Source: Maylandia zebra
Lineage: Eukaryota > Chordata > Actinopteri > Cichliformes > Cichlidae
Direction of reading: 5' to 3'
DNA: 64,000 bases
Assembly: GCF_041146795.1 (NCBI RefSeq)
Contig: NC_135172.1
Span: 12,700,137 to 12,764,136 of the forward strand
Under the pieces are notes generated by a model. That model was not told the DNA's origin, did no database searches, and saw nothing but the letters and a program-made list of their open reading frames with translations. The position numbers and the translations under genes were made by a program. This document shows, in pieces, positions 1-10,149 of this stretch (positions are counted from its first letter, which is position 1; each line of letters begins with the position of its first letter).

Positions 1-289
1 AGAGAGAAGTAAAGCAAGTGTGTAAGTTCGTCTCTGAATGTTTGTAAAGCATTCCTGCGATGGAACATATATGGAGCGACTGCCTCTTCTCTCCCCCTCC
101 CTCTCCTGCTGCTACTTCAGTCATGAAATCATGATCAGCTGATCGGCTTTTCTGTCGCGAGTCCGTCTCTCTTGTTTGTTTATTGCCCACTTCGCGCCAG
201 AAAGAGGAAACCAGCAGCTGAACAACAGCAGCACGTTTAACCTTGATAAGCTGTTGTTAGAATTTATTTAATATTACTTTCTACACCAG

Positions 290-1066
290 GATCCTTTTCT
301 AGCTGACGGCTGGTAACTGTGCAGGGGCGGATCTAGCAAAGTTTAGCCAGGGTGGCCGATAGGGCATTAACAGGGAAAAGGGGGCACAAAGACATCCTTT
401 TCTTTCTTATTCTCATTTAAAATGTCTAGATTTTAATAAATAATTATCTGAATCTTACACCCAAAGTTTTAATCTGATGTAAAATGTATAGAAGTCCATG
501 ACTGTATATAGTAACTAAGCCTAATATACCCTAGTAAGCTTTACTACTTTTTCCTTTGGGAAGGTACCATCTGTGCAGTCTGCAATTCTGTTGAAGAAAG
601 ATGTTGAATCTATTTAATTATTCTTGAAAAATAATTGATTTCTGTGAATCTTTTTTCACACTGCATCAAATTAAAGTTGATTATGTTGATTAAGCATCAT
701 GAAGTGGAGGGTGGGTGATTCCCTATCTATTTTTTTTTTTTGCTGGGAGTTTTAGAGCCCTATTATTTAGGTTACTTACTCCTTAAAATACCAGAATAGG
801 GAGGATGGAGTAGGATTAAGTGTATTAGATTGATCACTATTACTGAACTATGAAATATTTGGGTGCTGTGTATTTTTTGCATACAGGTATAACAGAATAG
901 CTTTAGTGTTTTGTTTTTTAACTTGAGTATGAACTTATACAAAAACAGCAAGATATTAAAAAAAAAACAGTTCTGTTGATTAAAAAATACGGATTCATAT
1001 CGGTATCGGCAGATATCCAAATTTATGGTATCGGACATAAAAAAGTGGTATCGTGCCATCTCTAGT
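290..1066. repeat. Uncharacterised interspersed repeat
   Basis: AT-rich non-coding stretch. It contains a 'ggggcggatctagcaaag'-type segment near 325 and ends near 975-1066 with a run rich in 'ggtatcgg' words, then 'gtgccatctcta'. Both resemble interspersed DNA-transposon-derived repeats of fish genomes as I remember them. No terminal inverted repeat pair or open reading frame supports a precise family. Confidence 0.35.
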
Positions 1067-1487
1067 AAAAATATAAACATAAGCTCTTGGTTCTATGGTA
1101 GGTCTTAAAGGGGTAAAAGATGAAGTACTGATATATATTTTATGCAAAACTAACTGAACCTTGTGCTATATTAATGTAATGTAATATTCATGTAATAATA
1201 CAATGCCTACATTGTAGAGGGTGACTTTGCCTCTAAAGAGGAAAATGGGCAGGGAAGAGGTTAAAGTGGGATTCAGCAGGATTCAACCCTAAAATCAGCT
1301 GTAGTGGCTCAGTGTGGGGAAAAGAGTCACAGCTCACAATCATTTCTATTGAGAGCTCCAGTCGATGTTCTTAATGTACAGGCTGTGATCAGCTGACCTG
1401 CTGCTCTCTGTGGATGTACACAACTGAATTCAACCAGATGTCTGCAGATGTTTCATGAGTTGTCCTGGCTGATTTCCATCCTCTACA
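1067..1487. other. Intergenic, nothing recognised
   Basis: No coding potential, RNA gene or clear repeat boundary was seen here. Confidence 0.5.
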
Positions 1488-2210
1488 CCAGGGGTGTCAA
1501 ACTCAACTGCACAGGGAGCAAAACTCAAGGCACACTTTAGGTCGCGGGCCAAACAAGATAAACATTTATTGAACACACTAAAACCATGTTTTTTAAACAG
1601 AAATATGAATAAAAACAGACAGGAATTTTATTCCAGAATAAATAAACTTAAAAAATCAACTTTAACTTTAAATGTTTTGATCTTCATAAAAATATATCCT
1701 GTCAAAATTATGCAAGTTAGAAATATGAACATGCTGCAAAAACCCCAGAAAAAATAAATGAAAACATACACAAGGTTGGAGCTGCATGTAGACGGAGCTG
1801 GGGCATTGCTGCAGGAATGGAACTAATAAACTGTGCAGGCCATTCAGTGTCGTACTTTGCCTTGAGTGTACCATTACACTGCAGCTCCATCTGAATCTGC
1901 ACAGGTGCAGTTTCCACGTAAAAAAGAAGCTTGAAATTCTCTTTTTGTGCTTCACAGTCACCAAAGCGCCGCGAACTCAGTGCGCTCAGTTTATCAGCAA
2001 AGTGCGCCGACTTGGTTCAACATTACTTGGCAACAGGGAAAGTGAGACAGGTTGCACTGGTGCATTTGTGACAGCTTCACTTGAAATGCCTTCACTGCAT
2101 CATACATGCCATGTCCATTGTTAAATCTCCCAATTCTTTTGATCTTTGGGCTGAAGGAAGGACAATACTCGGTGTATAAATGCTCAATCAACAATCTTTT
2201 ATTCCATACA
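1488..2210. repeat. hAT/Charlie-like repeat remnant
   Basis: Starts with 'caggggtgtcaaactcaa' (about 1490), a terminal sequence typical of Charlie/hAT-type elements in vertebrates, followed by a 'gcgggccaaac' segment. The opposite terminus was not found, so this is probably a one-ended relic. The short reading frames inside are not convincing proteins. Confidence 0.4.
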
Positions 2211-3556
2211 ATTCAACACTTTTGAGCATAAACCATCCGGAGGGGAGATGAGCGCGGGAGGGTGTCCGCCTGATCTCGAAGCGTCTGAGTGTTTCTCACA
2301 TTCTTATAGCTTCAGCCCCCCTCCACCTAGTCATAAAACCTAAACATTCACATTCTTTCTCTCTTACGGCGCCTAAGTGACGGCCTTGGCTCCCTGTTTT
2401 ATCTCCTCCTGATGAGATGGGGCAGAAAACCTCTCCGGTATGCTCTGTTCTCTTCTAATCAGACAAATAAGGCCATGACTCTCTGAAAACAGTATTTCTT
2501 ATACCTCAGCAGTATAATGCATCATAAAACAATATCACTCATTCACAATAAATCAGCAGTCTAATGTAATACAAATCAGTTTAATAACTGTAATAGTTGT
2601 CACCTTCTTCAAAGTCAGGAGAATAATGCAAACTAAAACTACATAATAATTTCACTATCTTTAATTAGGGGTATAACGTGGCATAAGATAATATAATAAT
2701 CTCACACCATGAACTGACAGATTTCCTTGCTGAGCTCAAAAACTCTATTGAGAACTTTTTCCCAACTCAGCCAACGGAACTCTGTATGATAAGGATGTCG
2801 CCAAACTCTGAATCATAGAAGGATGAAATTGATGGTGATTTAAACCTTTAAACTCAGATAAGATTTACGGTTTGTGTTACAGTGATCGTTACATGCTCCA
2901 TTTATAGGACTTTACCACACAGCCTGGTGTATGATGCAGGATTGGATTTCATGTGTTACTGTTTAGGCTCAAATCAATTTGATCTTTGAAGCCCGCAGTG
3001 ATGAAATAACTCCCCTCAAATGACTTAAACCAAAAGTAACAAGCCTGTGTTGAAAATGTAAGGAGTAGAAAATACAGATTTTTTTTTTTTTTTTAATGTA
3101 GCGAGTAAAAGTAAAAAAAAACGTCAGGTTACAGTCAGACTCTGACATCATCCTTCACTGAACCAAGCTAGTAACTGTTACATATGATTTATTATTATCG
3201 AATAAATTATACAATTATAGAAATATATAATAGGAAACAAACAGGAAATATAAAAAAGTACAGACCTGGTAAACATTTATTACTATTCTGAGTGTGTTAG
3301 CATTAATATTTGTGCACAGGCAGGAGGGATGGGCATGATTTTAGAGTGTTTGAACAATGATTAATTATCTTTAACAGCAGGTTGGATGTAATGTGTTACT
3401 ACTACCAGTAGGTGGGGATAAGAGACCTTTAAGGTGTTTGGTGCCACACTCCACCTTCAGGTTTAAAACTAGTGTTAATGGAGGGAGTTTGAAGCTTCAG
3501 TTTGTTTAATGACTGCATTTCACTCACTGCCTCTGTTTGTATCTCTGTCACTGCAG
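2211..3556. other. Intergenic / upstream of zinc-finger exon
   Basis: Mostly AT-rich. Around 2190-2720 an inverted polyadenylation-like motif and GC/AT alternation hint at LTR-type sequence, but no TG..CA ends or target-site duplication were found. An upstream exon holding the start codon of the zinc-finger gene was not found here. Confidence 0.4.
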
Positions 3557-5185
3557 GACCAACATGGACCGAGAAGTCAGCGCTCTCAGGAGGCCGACAA
3601 ACCTCACAGAAGAAAGAGAGAGAAAAAAAACACCTGTGACGAGTGTGGGAAGGATTTTACCTGGAAGTTTAAACTAAAACAACATCAGCTCATCCACACT
3701 GGAGAGAGACCGTTCAGCTGTGACTTGTGTGGAAAGTCGTTTTCCTGGAAGAATTCCCTGAAAACACACCAAGTCGTCCACAGTGGAGTTAAAGCTTACA
3801 GCTGTGATCAGTGTGGCAGAGCTTTTATTCACAGTAGCCACTTACAGAGACATCTAGTTACCCACTCTGGAATTAAGGCATACAGCTGTGACATCTGTGG
3901 AAAAACGTTCAGCCAGCTAGGGTACCGAAATATACACCTACGCATTCACACCGGAGAAGATGTGTAATGGTGTGATCAGTGTGGCAAATACTTTACAACA
4001 GACACAGAGTTACAACGCCACATGTTTACCCACACTGAGGAGAGACCTTATCAATGTGACCTGTGTGAGAAGACTTTTAAAACTCCACAGTACCTGAGAC
4101 AACACCAACAGATCCACACCAGAAAGAGACTCTACAAGTGCAGTTACTGTGAGGTTTGTATTTTTATTTTTATCTTGTAAGTTCAGTCTGACTGTTTGGA
4201 ACAAGTCTGCTCATTAAATTGTGTTAGCATGTTAGCAGTTCTGCACCACCGAAGAGTAGCTCTGAGCCATTATTCAGGTTTTCATTTCATTTAAGTGTAA
4301 GTCAGATGTTACTGTAATATTAAATAAGTATTGCTGTAGTATTATGGTGGTAGTATTGTAGTTATTGTAGCCCAGTAAACTGAGTGTGTTAATCGAAACA
4401 GTAAAATGTAATTGGACGTCTGCAGAGATGCTCTTTATTTCAGGCGACTTTCAGGATAAAAGTGTTGAAGGACTGACTTACACGGTCTTTGTGTCTTTGT
4501 TTAGAAGCAGAGCGACACAGATGGATCCACTTCTCAACCCTGTCATCGCTGTGGTGGTGGGAAAGACTTTCGTTGTGACATCTGTGGAAAAACTTTCAGT
4601 CAGCAAGCCGGCCTAAAAATACATCAACGTAAACACACTGGAGACAAACTGAAATACTGCAAAGAATGTGGGAGAAGCTTCCCCACATCAGCTGAGTTAA
4701 AACAACATGAACTCTTTCACAGTGGGGTCAAAAAGCACCTCTGTGATCAGTGTGGGTCATCCTTCACCACTGCAAGTCAGCTTAAAACACACAAACGAGT
4801 CCACACAGGAGCGAAACCATACAAGTGCAGACACTGTGACAAAAGCTTCTCACAGTCAGGTCATCGTAACGAGCATGAACGTACACACATGGAAGGAAAC
4901 TACAGCTGTGAGCAGTGTGACAAGAGCTTCAGTAATCTCAGTTCATACTCTGCACACAAACGATCCCACGTTACTAATAAACTGTTTCACTGTTACCAAT
5001 GTGCCAAAACATTCACTTCATCATCTGCTCTGTGCAAACATCAGCGCGATCACGCAGGGCTGAAACCGTTCCCATCACAGGACGACAGCGAATCTGAAGA
5101 GAGAGAAACATCCTCTTCTGGTTTCAGAGTCCAACTTAAAACCCTGGAGATCAGGCTCCACAGAGTTCAGGTCGGCTCTCCTTAA
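3557..5185 (+). pseudogene. C2H2 zinc-finger gene, last two coding exons, premature stop
   Basis: Two exons: 3557-4153 (acceptor 'ctgcag', donor 'gtttgt') and 4505-5185 (acceptor 'ttgtttag'), joined in phase 0. Together they encode about a dozen Cys2His2 fingers with TGE-type linkers, then an acidic Ser/Glu tail and the stop at 5183-5185. Proteins of this class are nuclear DNA-binding factors. In the first exon an in-frame TAA (3965-3967) sits between fingers 4 and 5, where the pattern continues at once in the same frame (WCDQCGK). A TAC-to-TAA change would explain it. The start codon must lie in an upstream exon that I cannot place. Fingers on both sides of the stop keep their Cys and His residues, so the lesion is recent, polymorphic or a sequencing error. 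A copy of the last exon lies inverted at 49.4-50.5 kb. Confidence 0.8.
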
Positions 5186-5354
5186 GTTTAAGTTAAAGTT
5201 CTAATGAGGCTATGAATCAAACTGTTCCTATAGTTCAATGTTAATCTTTATAAATTGTTCTTCTGTAGTGTTTGTGTTCAGTCGTTACCTTTTTTTTCAG
5301 TGGTTGGATTAAAAATCAGTTTCAGTTGAAGTTTTTATTGAATGTATTTTGTTA

Positions 5355-5381
5355 AATAAAGTTAAAAAAATGTTAAATAAA
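5355..5381 (+). promoter_or_regulatory. Polyadenylation signals of the zinc-finger gene
   Basis: Two AATAAA hexamers at 5355-5360 and 5376-5381, about 170-200 bases after the stop codon. Confidence 0.6.
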
Positions 5382-5727
5382 GAATTGTTTGAACGACAAA
5401 GATTTTGAGCCATGATGTCATTTCCTGTATTTCAGAGTAAAGACTGAAGTGACGAATGGAAACATGTTTACAGTCATGGAATAAACACTGATGGGTCATC
5501 TGTAGGAAGTTCTATTGCTGACCTGACAGACTCGACCTTGTTTACAAAGAAAGAAAGGAACTGATGACATGTGTCAGCAGAGGCTTTCAGGGTTGTTTAG
5601 AGTAGAGCTGATAGTCTTAAAGAGAACACGGGGATTTTGACGATTTAACACAATGATCTGAGAAAAATGTCTGTTTCTCTCATTTTCACCGTATTCTGAT
5701 CAAATTTCCAACATTCTTTTAACATGA

Positions 5728-6004
5728 CCGGTACCGGTCCGTGAGTCGTTTGGTACCGGGCCGCGAGAGTTGAGGCTCAGGTGTGAAATGTATGGTTTTC
5801 AGGGTTTTTATCGGTTTTCAGTGTTATTTTGTTAGTGTTTTTATCGTTAACTCGGTTTTCCTCGGTCTTTTCACGTGTGTTATGAATAAATCTTCTTTTT
5901 TTCGGTATCGGTACTAGTTTTATTTTGTTGAATTTATCCGCAACACCTTAAAGGCCGGTCCGTGAAAATATTGTTCCGTGGCGCAAAAAAGGTTGGGGAC
6001 CGCT
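5728..6004. mobile_element. hAT-like MITE
   Basis: About 0.28 kb without coding capacity. The right end 'gttggggaccgctg' is the inverse of the 'cagcggtccccaac' terminus of many non-autonomous hAT elements. The left end near 'accggtaccggtcc' is more decayed. It starts exactly where homology to the second zinc-finger copy (49,386) stops, so it may have inserted at or beside that boundary. Confidence 0.5.
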
Positions 6005-6343
6005 GCTGTAAAGTATAAAAAAAAACTCCTCCCCCTGCTACGCCTCAGTAATCTAATGTATTCATCAATTGTTCTCTTAATTATTCAAAGTTGGTTCAAC
6101 TTATCATGTTCTGGGTTCTATCCTTTATGTATTTAATCTTCAATTTTATTTATTTGTGTAAGCGATATTTTTGACAACCTTTAACACACTTAAAGAGCCG
6201 CTTTCACCGTCTTCCCTCCAGCTGTTTCCTGTTGCTCGCTCTCTTCTTCTCTTATCTGATCATCTCGAGCACGTCTTGTACAACACTGTTACTTTTGCAG
6301 GCACACATTCGGTTACAAGCTCAACCACATTTTGCCCTATATA

Positions 6344-6543
6344 CAGTGGGGCAAAAAAGTATTTAGTCAGCCACCGATTGTGCAAGTTCCCCCACCTAAA
6401 ATGATGACAGAGGTCAGTAATTTGCACCAGAGGTACACTTCAACTGTGAGAGACAGAATGTGAAAAAAAAATCCATGAATCCACATGGTAGGATTTGTAA
6501 AGAATTTATTCGTAAATCAGGGTGGAAAATAAGTATTTGGTCA
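6344..6543 (+). repeat. Tc1 left terminal inverted repeat
   Basis: About 200 bp, reverse-complementary to 7748-7948. It begins CAGTGGGGCAAAAAAG. Confidence 0.9.
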
Positions 6544-6708
6544 CCTCAAACATGGAAAATCTCTGGCTCTCACAGACCTGTAACGTCTTCTGTAAGAAGC
6601 TTTTCTGTCCCCCACTCGTTACCTGTATGAATGGCACCTGTTTGAACTCATCATCTGTATAAAAGACACCTGTCCACAGCCTCAAACAGTCAGACTCCAA
6701 ACTCCGCC

Positions 6709-7731
6709 ATGGCCAAGACCAAAGAGCTTTCGAAGGACACCAGGAAAAGTATTGTAGACCTGCACCAGACTGGGAAGAGTGAATCTACAATAGGCAAGCA
6801 GCTTGGTGTGAAAAAATCAACTGTGGGAGCAATCATCAGAAAATGGAAGACATACAAGACCACTGATAATCTCCCTCGATCTGGGGCTCCACGCAAGATC
6901 TCATCCCGTGGGGTCAAAATGATCATGAGAACGGTGAGCAAAGATCCCAGAACCACACGGGGGGACCTGGTGAATGACCTGCAGAGAGCTGGGACCAAAG
7001 TAACAAAGGTCACCATCAGTAACACACTACAACGGCAGGGAATCAAATCCCGCAGTGCCAGACGTGTTCCGCTGCTGAAGCCAGTGCATGTCCAGGCCCG
7101 TCTGAAGTTTGCCAGAGAGCACATGGATGATACAGCAGAGGATTGGGAGAATGTCATGTGGTCAGATGAAACCAAAGTAGAACTTTTTGGTATAAACTCC
7201 ACTCGTCGTGTTTGGAGGAAGAAGAATACTGAGTTGCATCCCAAGAACACCATACCTACTGTGAAGCATGGGGGTGGAAACATCATGCTATGGGGCTGTT
7301 TTTCTGCCAAGGGGACAGGACGACTGATCCGTGTTAAGGACAGAATGAATGGGGCCATGTATCGTGAGATTTTGAGCCAAAACCTCCTTCCATCAGTGAG
7401 AACTTTGAAGATGAAACGAGGCTGGGTCTTCCAACATGACAATGATCCAAAACACACCGCCCGGGCAACAAAGGAGTGGCTCCGTAAGAAGCATTTGAAA
7501 GTCCTGGAGTGGCCTAGCCAGTCTCCAGACCTCAACCCCATAGAAAATCTGTGGCGGGAGTTGAAAGTCCGTGTTGCTCGGCGACAGCCCCAAAACATCA
7601 CTGCTCTCGAGAAGATCTGCATGGAGGAATGGGCCAAAATACCAGCTACTGTGTGTGCAAACCTGGTAAAGACCTATAGTAAACGTTTGACCTCTGTTAT
7701 TGTCAACAAAGGTTATGTTACAAAGTATTGA
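6709..7731 (+). CDS. Tc1-family transposase, full length
   Basis: A 340-residue transposase, the usual length for Tc1-type enzymes of fish. It cuts and pastes its element as a nuclear DNA-binding protein. Residues 1-60 form the first helix-turn-helix with Ser/Thr/Lys-rich DNA contacts. A basic GAPRK motif (59-63) sits where the AT-hook linker normally lies, and a second helix-turn-helix follows to about 120. The catalytic triad is present: D153 in WSDET, D244 in HDNDPKH and E279 in PIENLW, giving the DD34E spacing. The glycine-rich box (GGGNIMLWG) is at 188-196. The start at 6709 follows 'ccgccATGG', a strong Kozak context. No frameshift or stop is visible. A long minus-strand frame over the same bases is only its antisense shadow. 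Confidence 0.93.
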   Translation: MAKTKELSKDTRKSIVDLHQTGKSESTIGKQLGVKKSTVGAIIRKWKTYKTTDNLPRSGAPRKISSRGVKMIMRTVSKDPRTTRGDLVNDLQRAGTKVTKVTISNTLQRQGIKSRSARRVPLLKPVHVQARLKFAREHMDDTAEDWENVMWSDETKVELFGINSTRRVWRKKNTELHPKNTIPTVKHGGGNIMLWGCFSAKGTGRLIRVKDRMNGAMYREILSQNLLPSVRTLKMKRGWVFQHDNDPKHTARATKEWLRKKHLKVLEWPSQSPDLNPIENLWRELKVRVARRQPQNITALEKICMEEWAKIPATVCANLVKTYSKRLTSVIVNKGYVTKY

Positions 7732-7747
7732 GTTGTATTTTTGTTAT

Positions 7748-7948
7748 TGACCAAATACTTATTTTCCACCCTGATTTACGAATAAATTCTTTACAAATCC
7801 TACCATGTGGATTCATGGATTTTTTTTTTCACATTCTGTCTCTCACAGTTGAAGTGTACCTCTGGTGCAAATTACTGACCTCTGTCATCATTTTAGGTGG
7901 GGGAACTTGCACAATCGGTGGCTGACTAAATACTTTTTTGCCCCACTG
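7748..7948 (-). repeat. Tc1 right terminal inverted repeat
   Basis: About 201 bp, reverse-complementary to 6344-6543. It begins just after the transposase stop codon. Confidence 0.9.
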
Positions 7949-7950
7949 TA

Positions 7951-8440
7951 GGTGTCTCACTCTCCATATGTTTCCTGTCGACTTATTCATGGCATGAATA
8001 TCTTTAACACCTTCTGCATCACTACTTGCTAAGCAAAGACAAAGCAAAATGTTTCACCTCTACCCTAGAAATAAATCTACGTAATATCTGTGACCATAAG
8101 CGTGCATGCATTGACCTTTTACTGCACTCTAAGTCACCTTTCACAACAGATCATCTCTTCATGAGCACTTTTTCAGTATGTGTAAGAAAGTGTGCATTAT
8201 AACCGCTTATTCTACTAAAAGATCAAAGAGAAAACAAACATTTTCAACGTCACTTCCTCTGCCTCCGATATCGGTCATCCTACCTTTTCGACAGATTTAA
8301 AAGCCTCTAAGCCCAGGTTTGCCCACCTTGCTGTTCAATTGACCGTTCTCTGTCCAGGACAGCGGGCCGATTTCTAAGTCTTATGTTAATTTATAAGCGC
8401 TTCCCGCAGCTTAACAGGAAGCTCCACTTAACCGGCGTCT
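7951..8440. other. Unassigned sequence before the LINE insertion
   Basis: No gene seen. This stretch and 18,556-18,990 were contiguous before the L1 element inserted. Joined, they look like a GC-mixed non-coding repeat, possibly an LTR. Confidence 0.4.
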
Positions 8441-8455
8441 AAGTATCCCACTTTT
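8441..8455. repeat. LINE target-site duplication, left copy
   Basis: 15 bp matching 18541-18555 with one mismatch. Confidence 0.8.
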
Positions 8456-8575
8456 TTTTTAAACAATGTCTTTTTTATTAAGAGGTTTCCTTTTGTACAC
8501 ATAAACATCAACATATATATTATACATATAGACAGAAAGAAAAGAGAAGGATTACAGATGATCTGTACATTAAGG

Positions 8576-9890
8576 GGTTTTTTTTTTTTTTGTGTCCCGT
8601 TTGGATCTATAGCCATCAGAATTGTTGTCTTAAGGCCAAGAAAGATGCCAAGCGGATTTATTTTACCAAGTGGATCATCATGGCCTTGCGATATTGGTCC
8701 ATTTGATTGACCTTTATTATAATTATGAATTTATTTTATTTACAGTTGCTACAAACGGGACAGACATGACTGGGGGATAGGACAGGGAGAAAGAATGAAA
8801 GAAAGAGAGGGAGAGAAAGAAAACCAAAGGGGAGAAGAGACGGTGAGAAGGGGGGGAAGAAAGAAAAAAAACAAACAAAAAAAAACAAAAAAACACCTGG
8901 GTCACCTGTATGGAGAAAAAAAACAGAAGAGAAAGCAAACAACAAAGAGCAACATAATAAAAAAAACGGCACCATCACAATAAACTAGCTAGCAGTAGAT
9001 ACTAAATAATAAACGATATTGTGCAGCACGCAAGATAGACAGCGCACAATGTGCTTTGAGGCAGCAGCCAAGAAAGCTGTAGTCCGCGTCTGTGAATATC
9101 CGTGTGTACACCTGTGTGCATACCTGTGTGGATCAGCATGCTTGCATTCCAAAGGTTTCTCCATGTAATGATCTGCTAGAGGGTGTGGGGGGGGGGGGGC
9201 CACAGCCCCGTCCACCAGGGCATGAAGCAGGTATGGAGGAGATCAAAACTCCAGACATCCAGAGGCCCCCAGAACACAACAGACCAAGGAAGACCAACAG
9301 AGGGGCAGCCGCGCCACTGTCCCAGTAAGAGCTGAGGAGAGTCCCAGATGAGGGCTCACTCAGCAGCCACGGAGCAGAAGCCAGGGGGAGTTGCAGTGAC
9401 GCGCCCGTGAGCTCCGCCGGCAGCCAGCTGTGCCTGAGTGACCGAGCCCCAGGCCGAGAGGCCGGGGGCACCCCACCTCCGAAGTGGCCCGAGCGAGCCC
9501 CAGGCTCCAGGCCCCGATAAGCGGCCGCCAAGGAGTGAGCCGGTGTGTACCCGGACGCCCACCCCCAGACACAAAGAACCACCAACGCACCGACACCTGA
9601 GGGAGTCCGCCACTGGCAGGGGAAGTGGTGGTGGGTGGAGATAGGCCTCCAAACCTTGGAGGGCCTGAGATGTCCCCAGAGAGGTGGCGTCTGATACCCA
9701 ACCTGACATATAGACACAAACATCCATTCCCACCCTCATGCTCTCATATGCACTTACTCCACACTCAACCAACGTGGAGACAGACATAAAGAGACGCTGT
9801 ACACACGATCACACTCCCCAAGCGTACTCTACGAACCGGGTCTAGGTACCCTTGCCCCTGGAGGGGGGAACTGCACCCAGACCCAGGTGG
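8576..9890 (-). mobile_element. GC-rich non-autonomous retroposon inside the L1 3' UTR
   Basis: About 1.3 kb flanked by a perfect 14-bp duplication TCTGTACATTAAGG (8562-8575 and 9891-9904), with a poly(A) tract on the minus strand at the left end. It was therefore inserted by target-primed reverse transcription after the host LINE. The 5' two thirds (about 9,130-9,890) are strongly GC-rich. The 3' third holds long purine/pyrimidine tracts (8,790-8,960). I see no reverse transcriptase motif, and the overlapping reading frames in three phases look compositional. Confidence 0.8.
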
Positions 9891-10149
9891 TCTGTACATT
9901 AAGGTTAAGTAGTACATTTAAGCTGTGAAATGAGTCCAAAAATGTATCTTCGGCTGTGAAATAAAAGAAAAAAAAAGAAAAAGAAAAAAGGGAAAGAAAG
10001 AGAAAAAAAAAGAATATAAACAAATGTATAATATATCCCAAAGTAACATAATCCCTGCAAAACAATCCCATTCATTCCCACCCAGGTCACTGCCTGCACC
10101 CGCACACTGTATTTCCACACCTGACTTAAGAGAGTTCGCTGAAAAATTC

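Larger units (their letters stand above)
6344..7948 (+). mobile_element. Complete Tc1-type transposon
   Basis: A 1,605-bp element starting CAGTGGGG and ending CCCCACTG, flanked on both sides by TA (6342-6343 and 7949-7950), the standard Tc1/mariner target duplication. Terminal inverted repeats of about 200 bp are nearly perfect. They differ in the length of one A/T run and hold a single uninterrupted transposase gene between them. Near-identical repeats and an open frame indicate a recent insertion. Confidence 0.93.

Noticed and set aside
6690-7637. 315-codon frame on the minus strand
   Set aside because: Antisense of the Tc1 transposase. The plus strand holds all catalytic motifs and the element termini.
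8723-8983. Phe/Ser-rich and Lys/Glu-rich frames on both strands
   Set aside because: Translation of purine/pyrimidine tracts in the retroposon 3' part.
9133-9787. Overlapping minus-strand frames of 119-196 codons
   Set aside because: Three phases are open at once in a GC-rich retroposon with no protein motifs, so openness reflects base composition.
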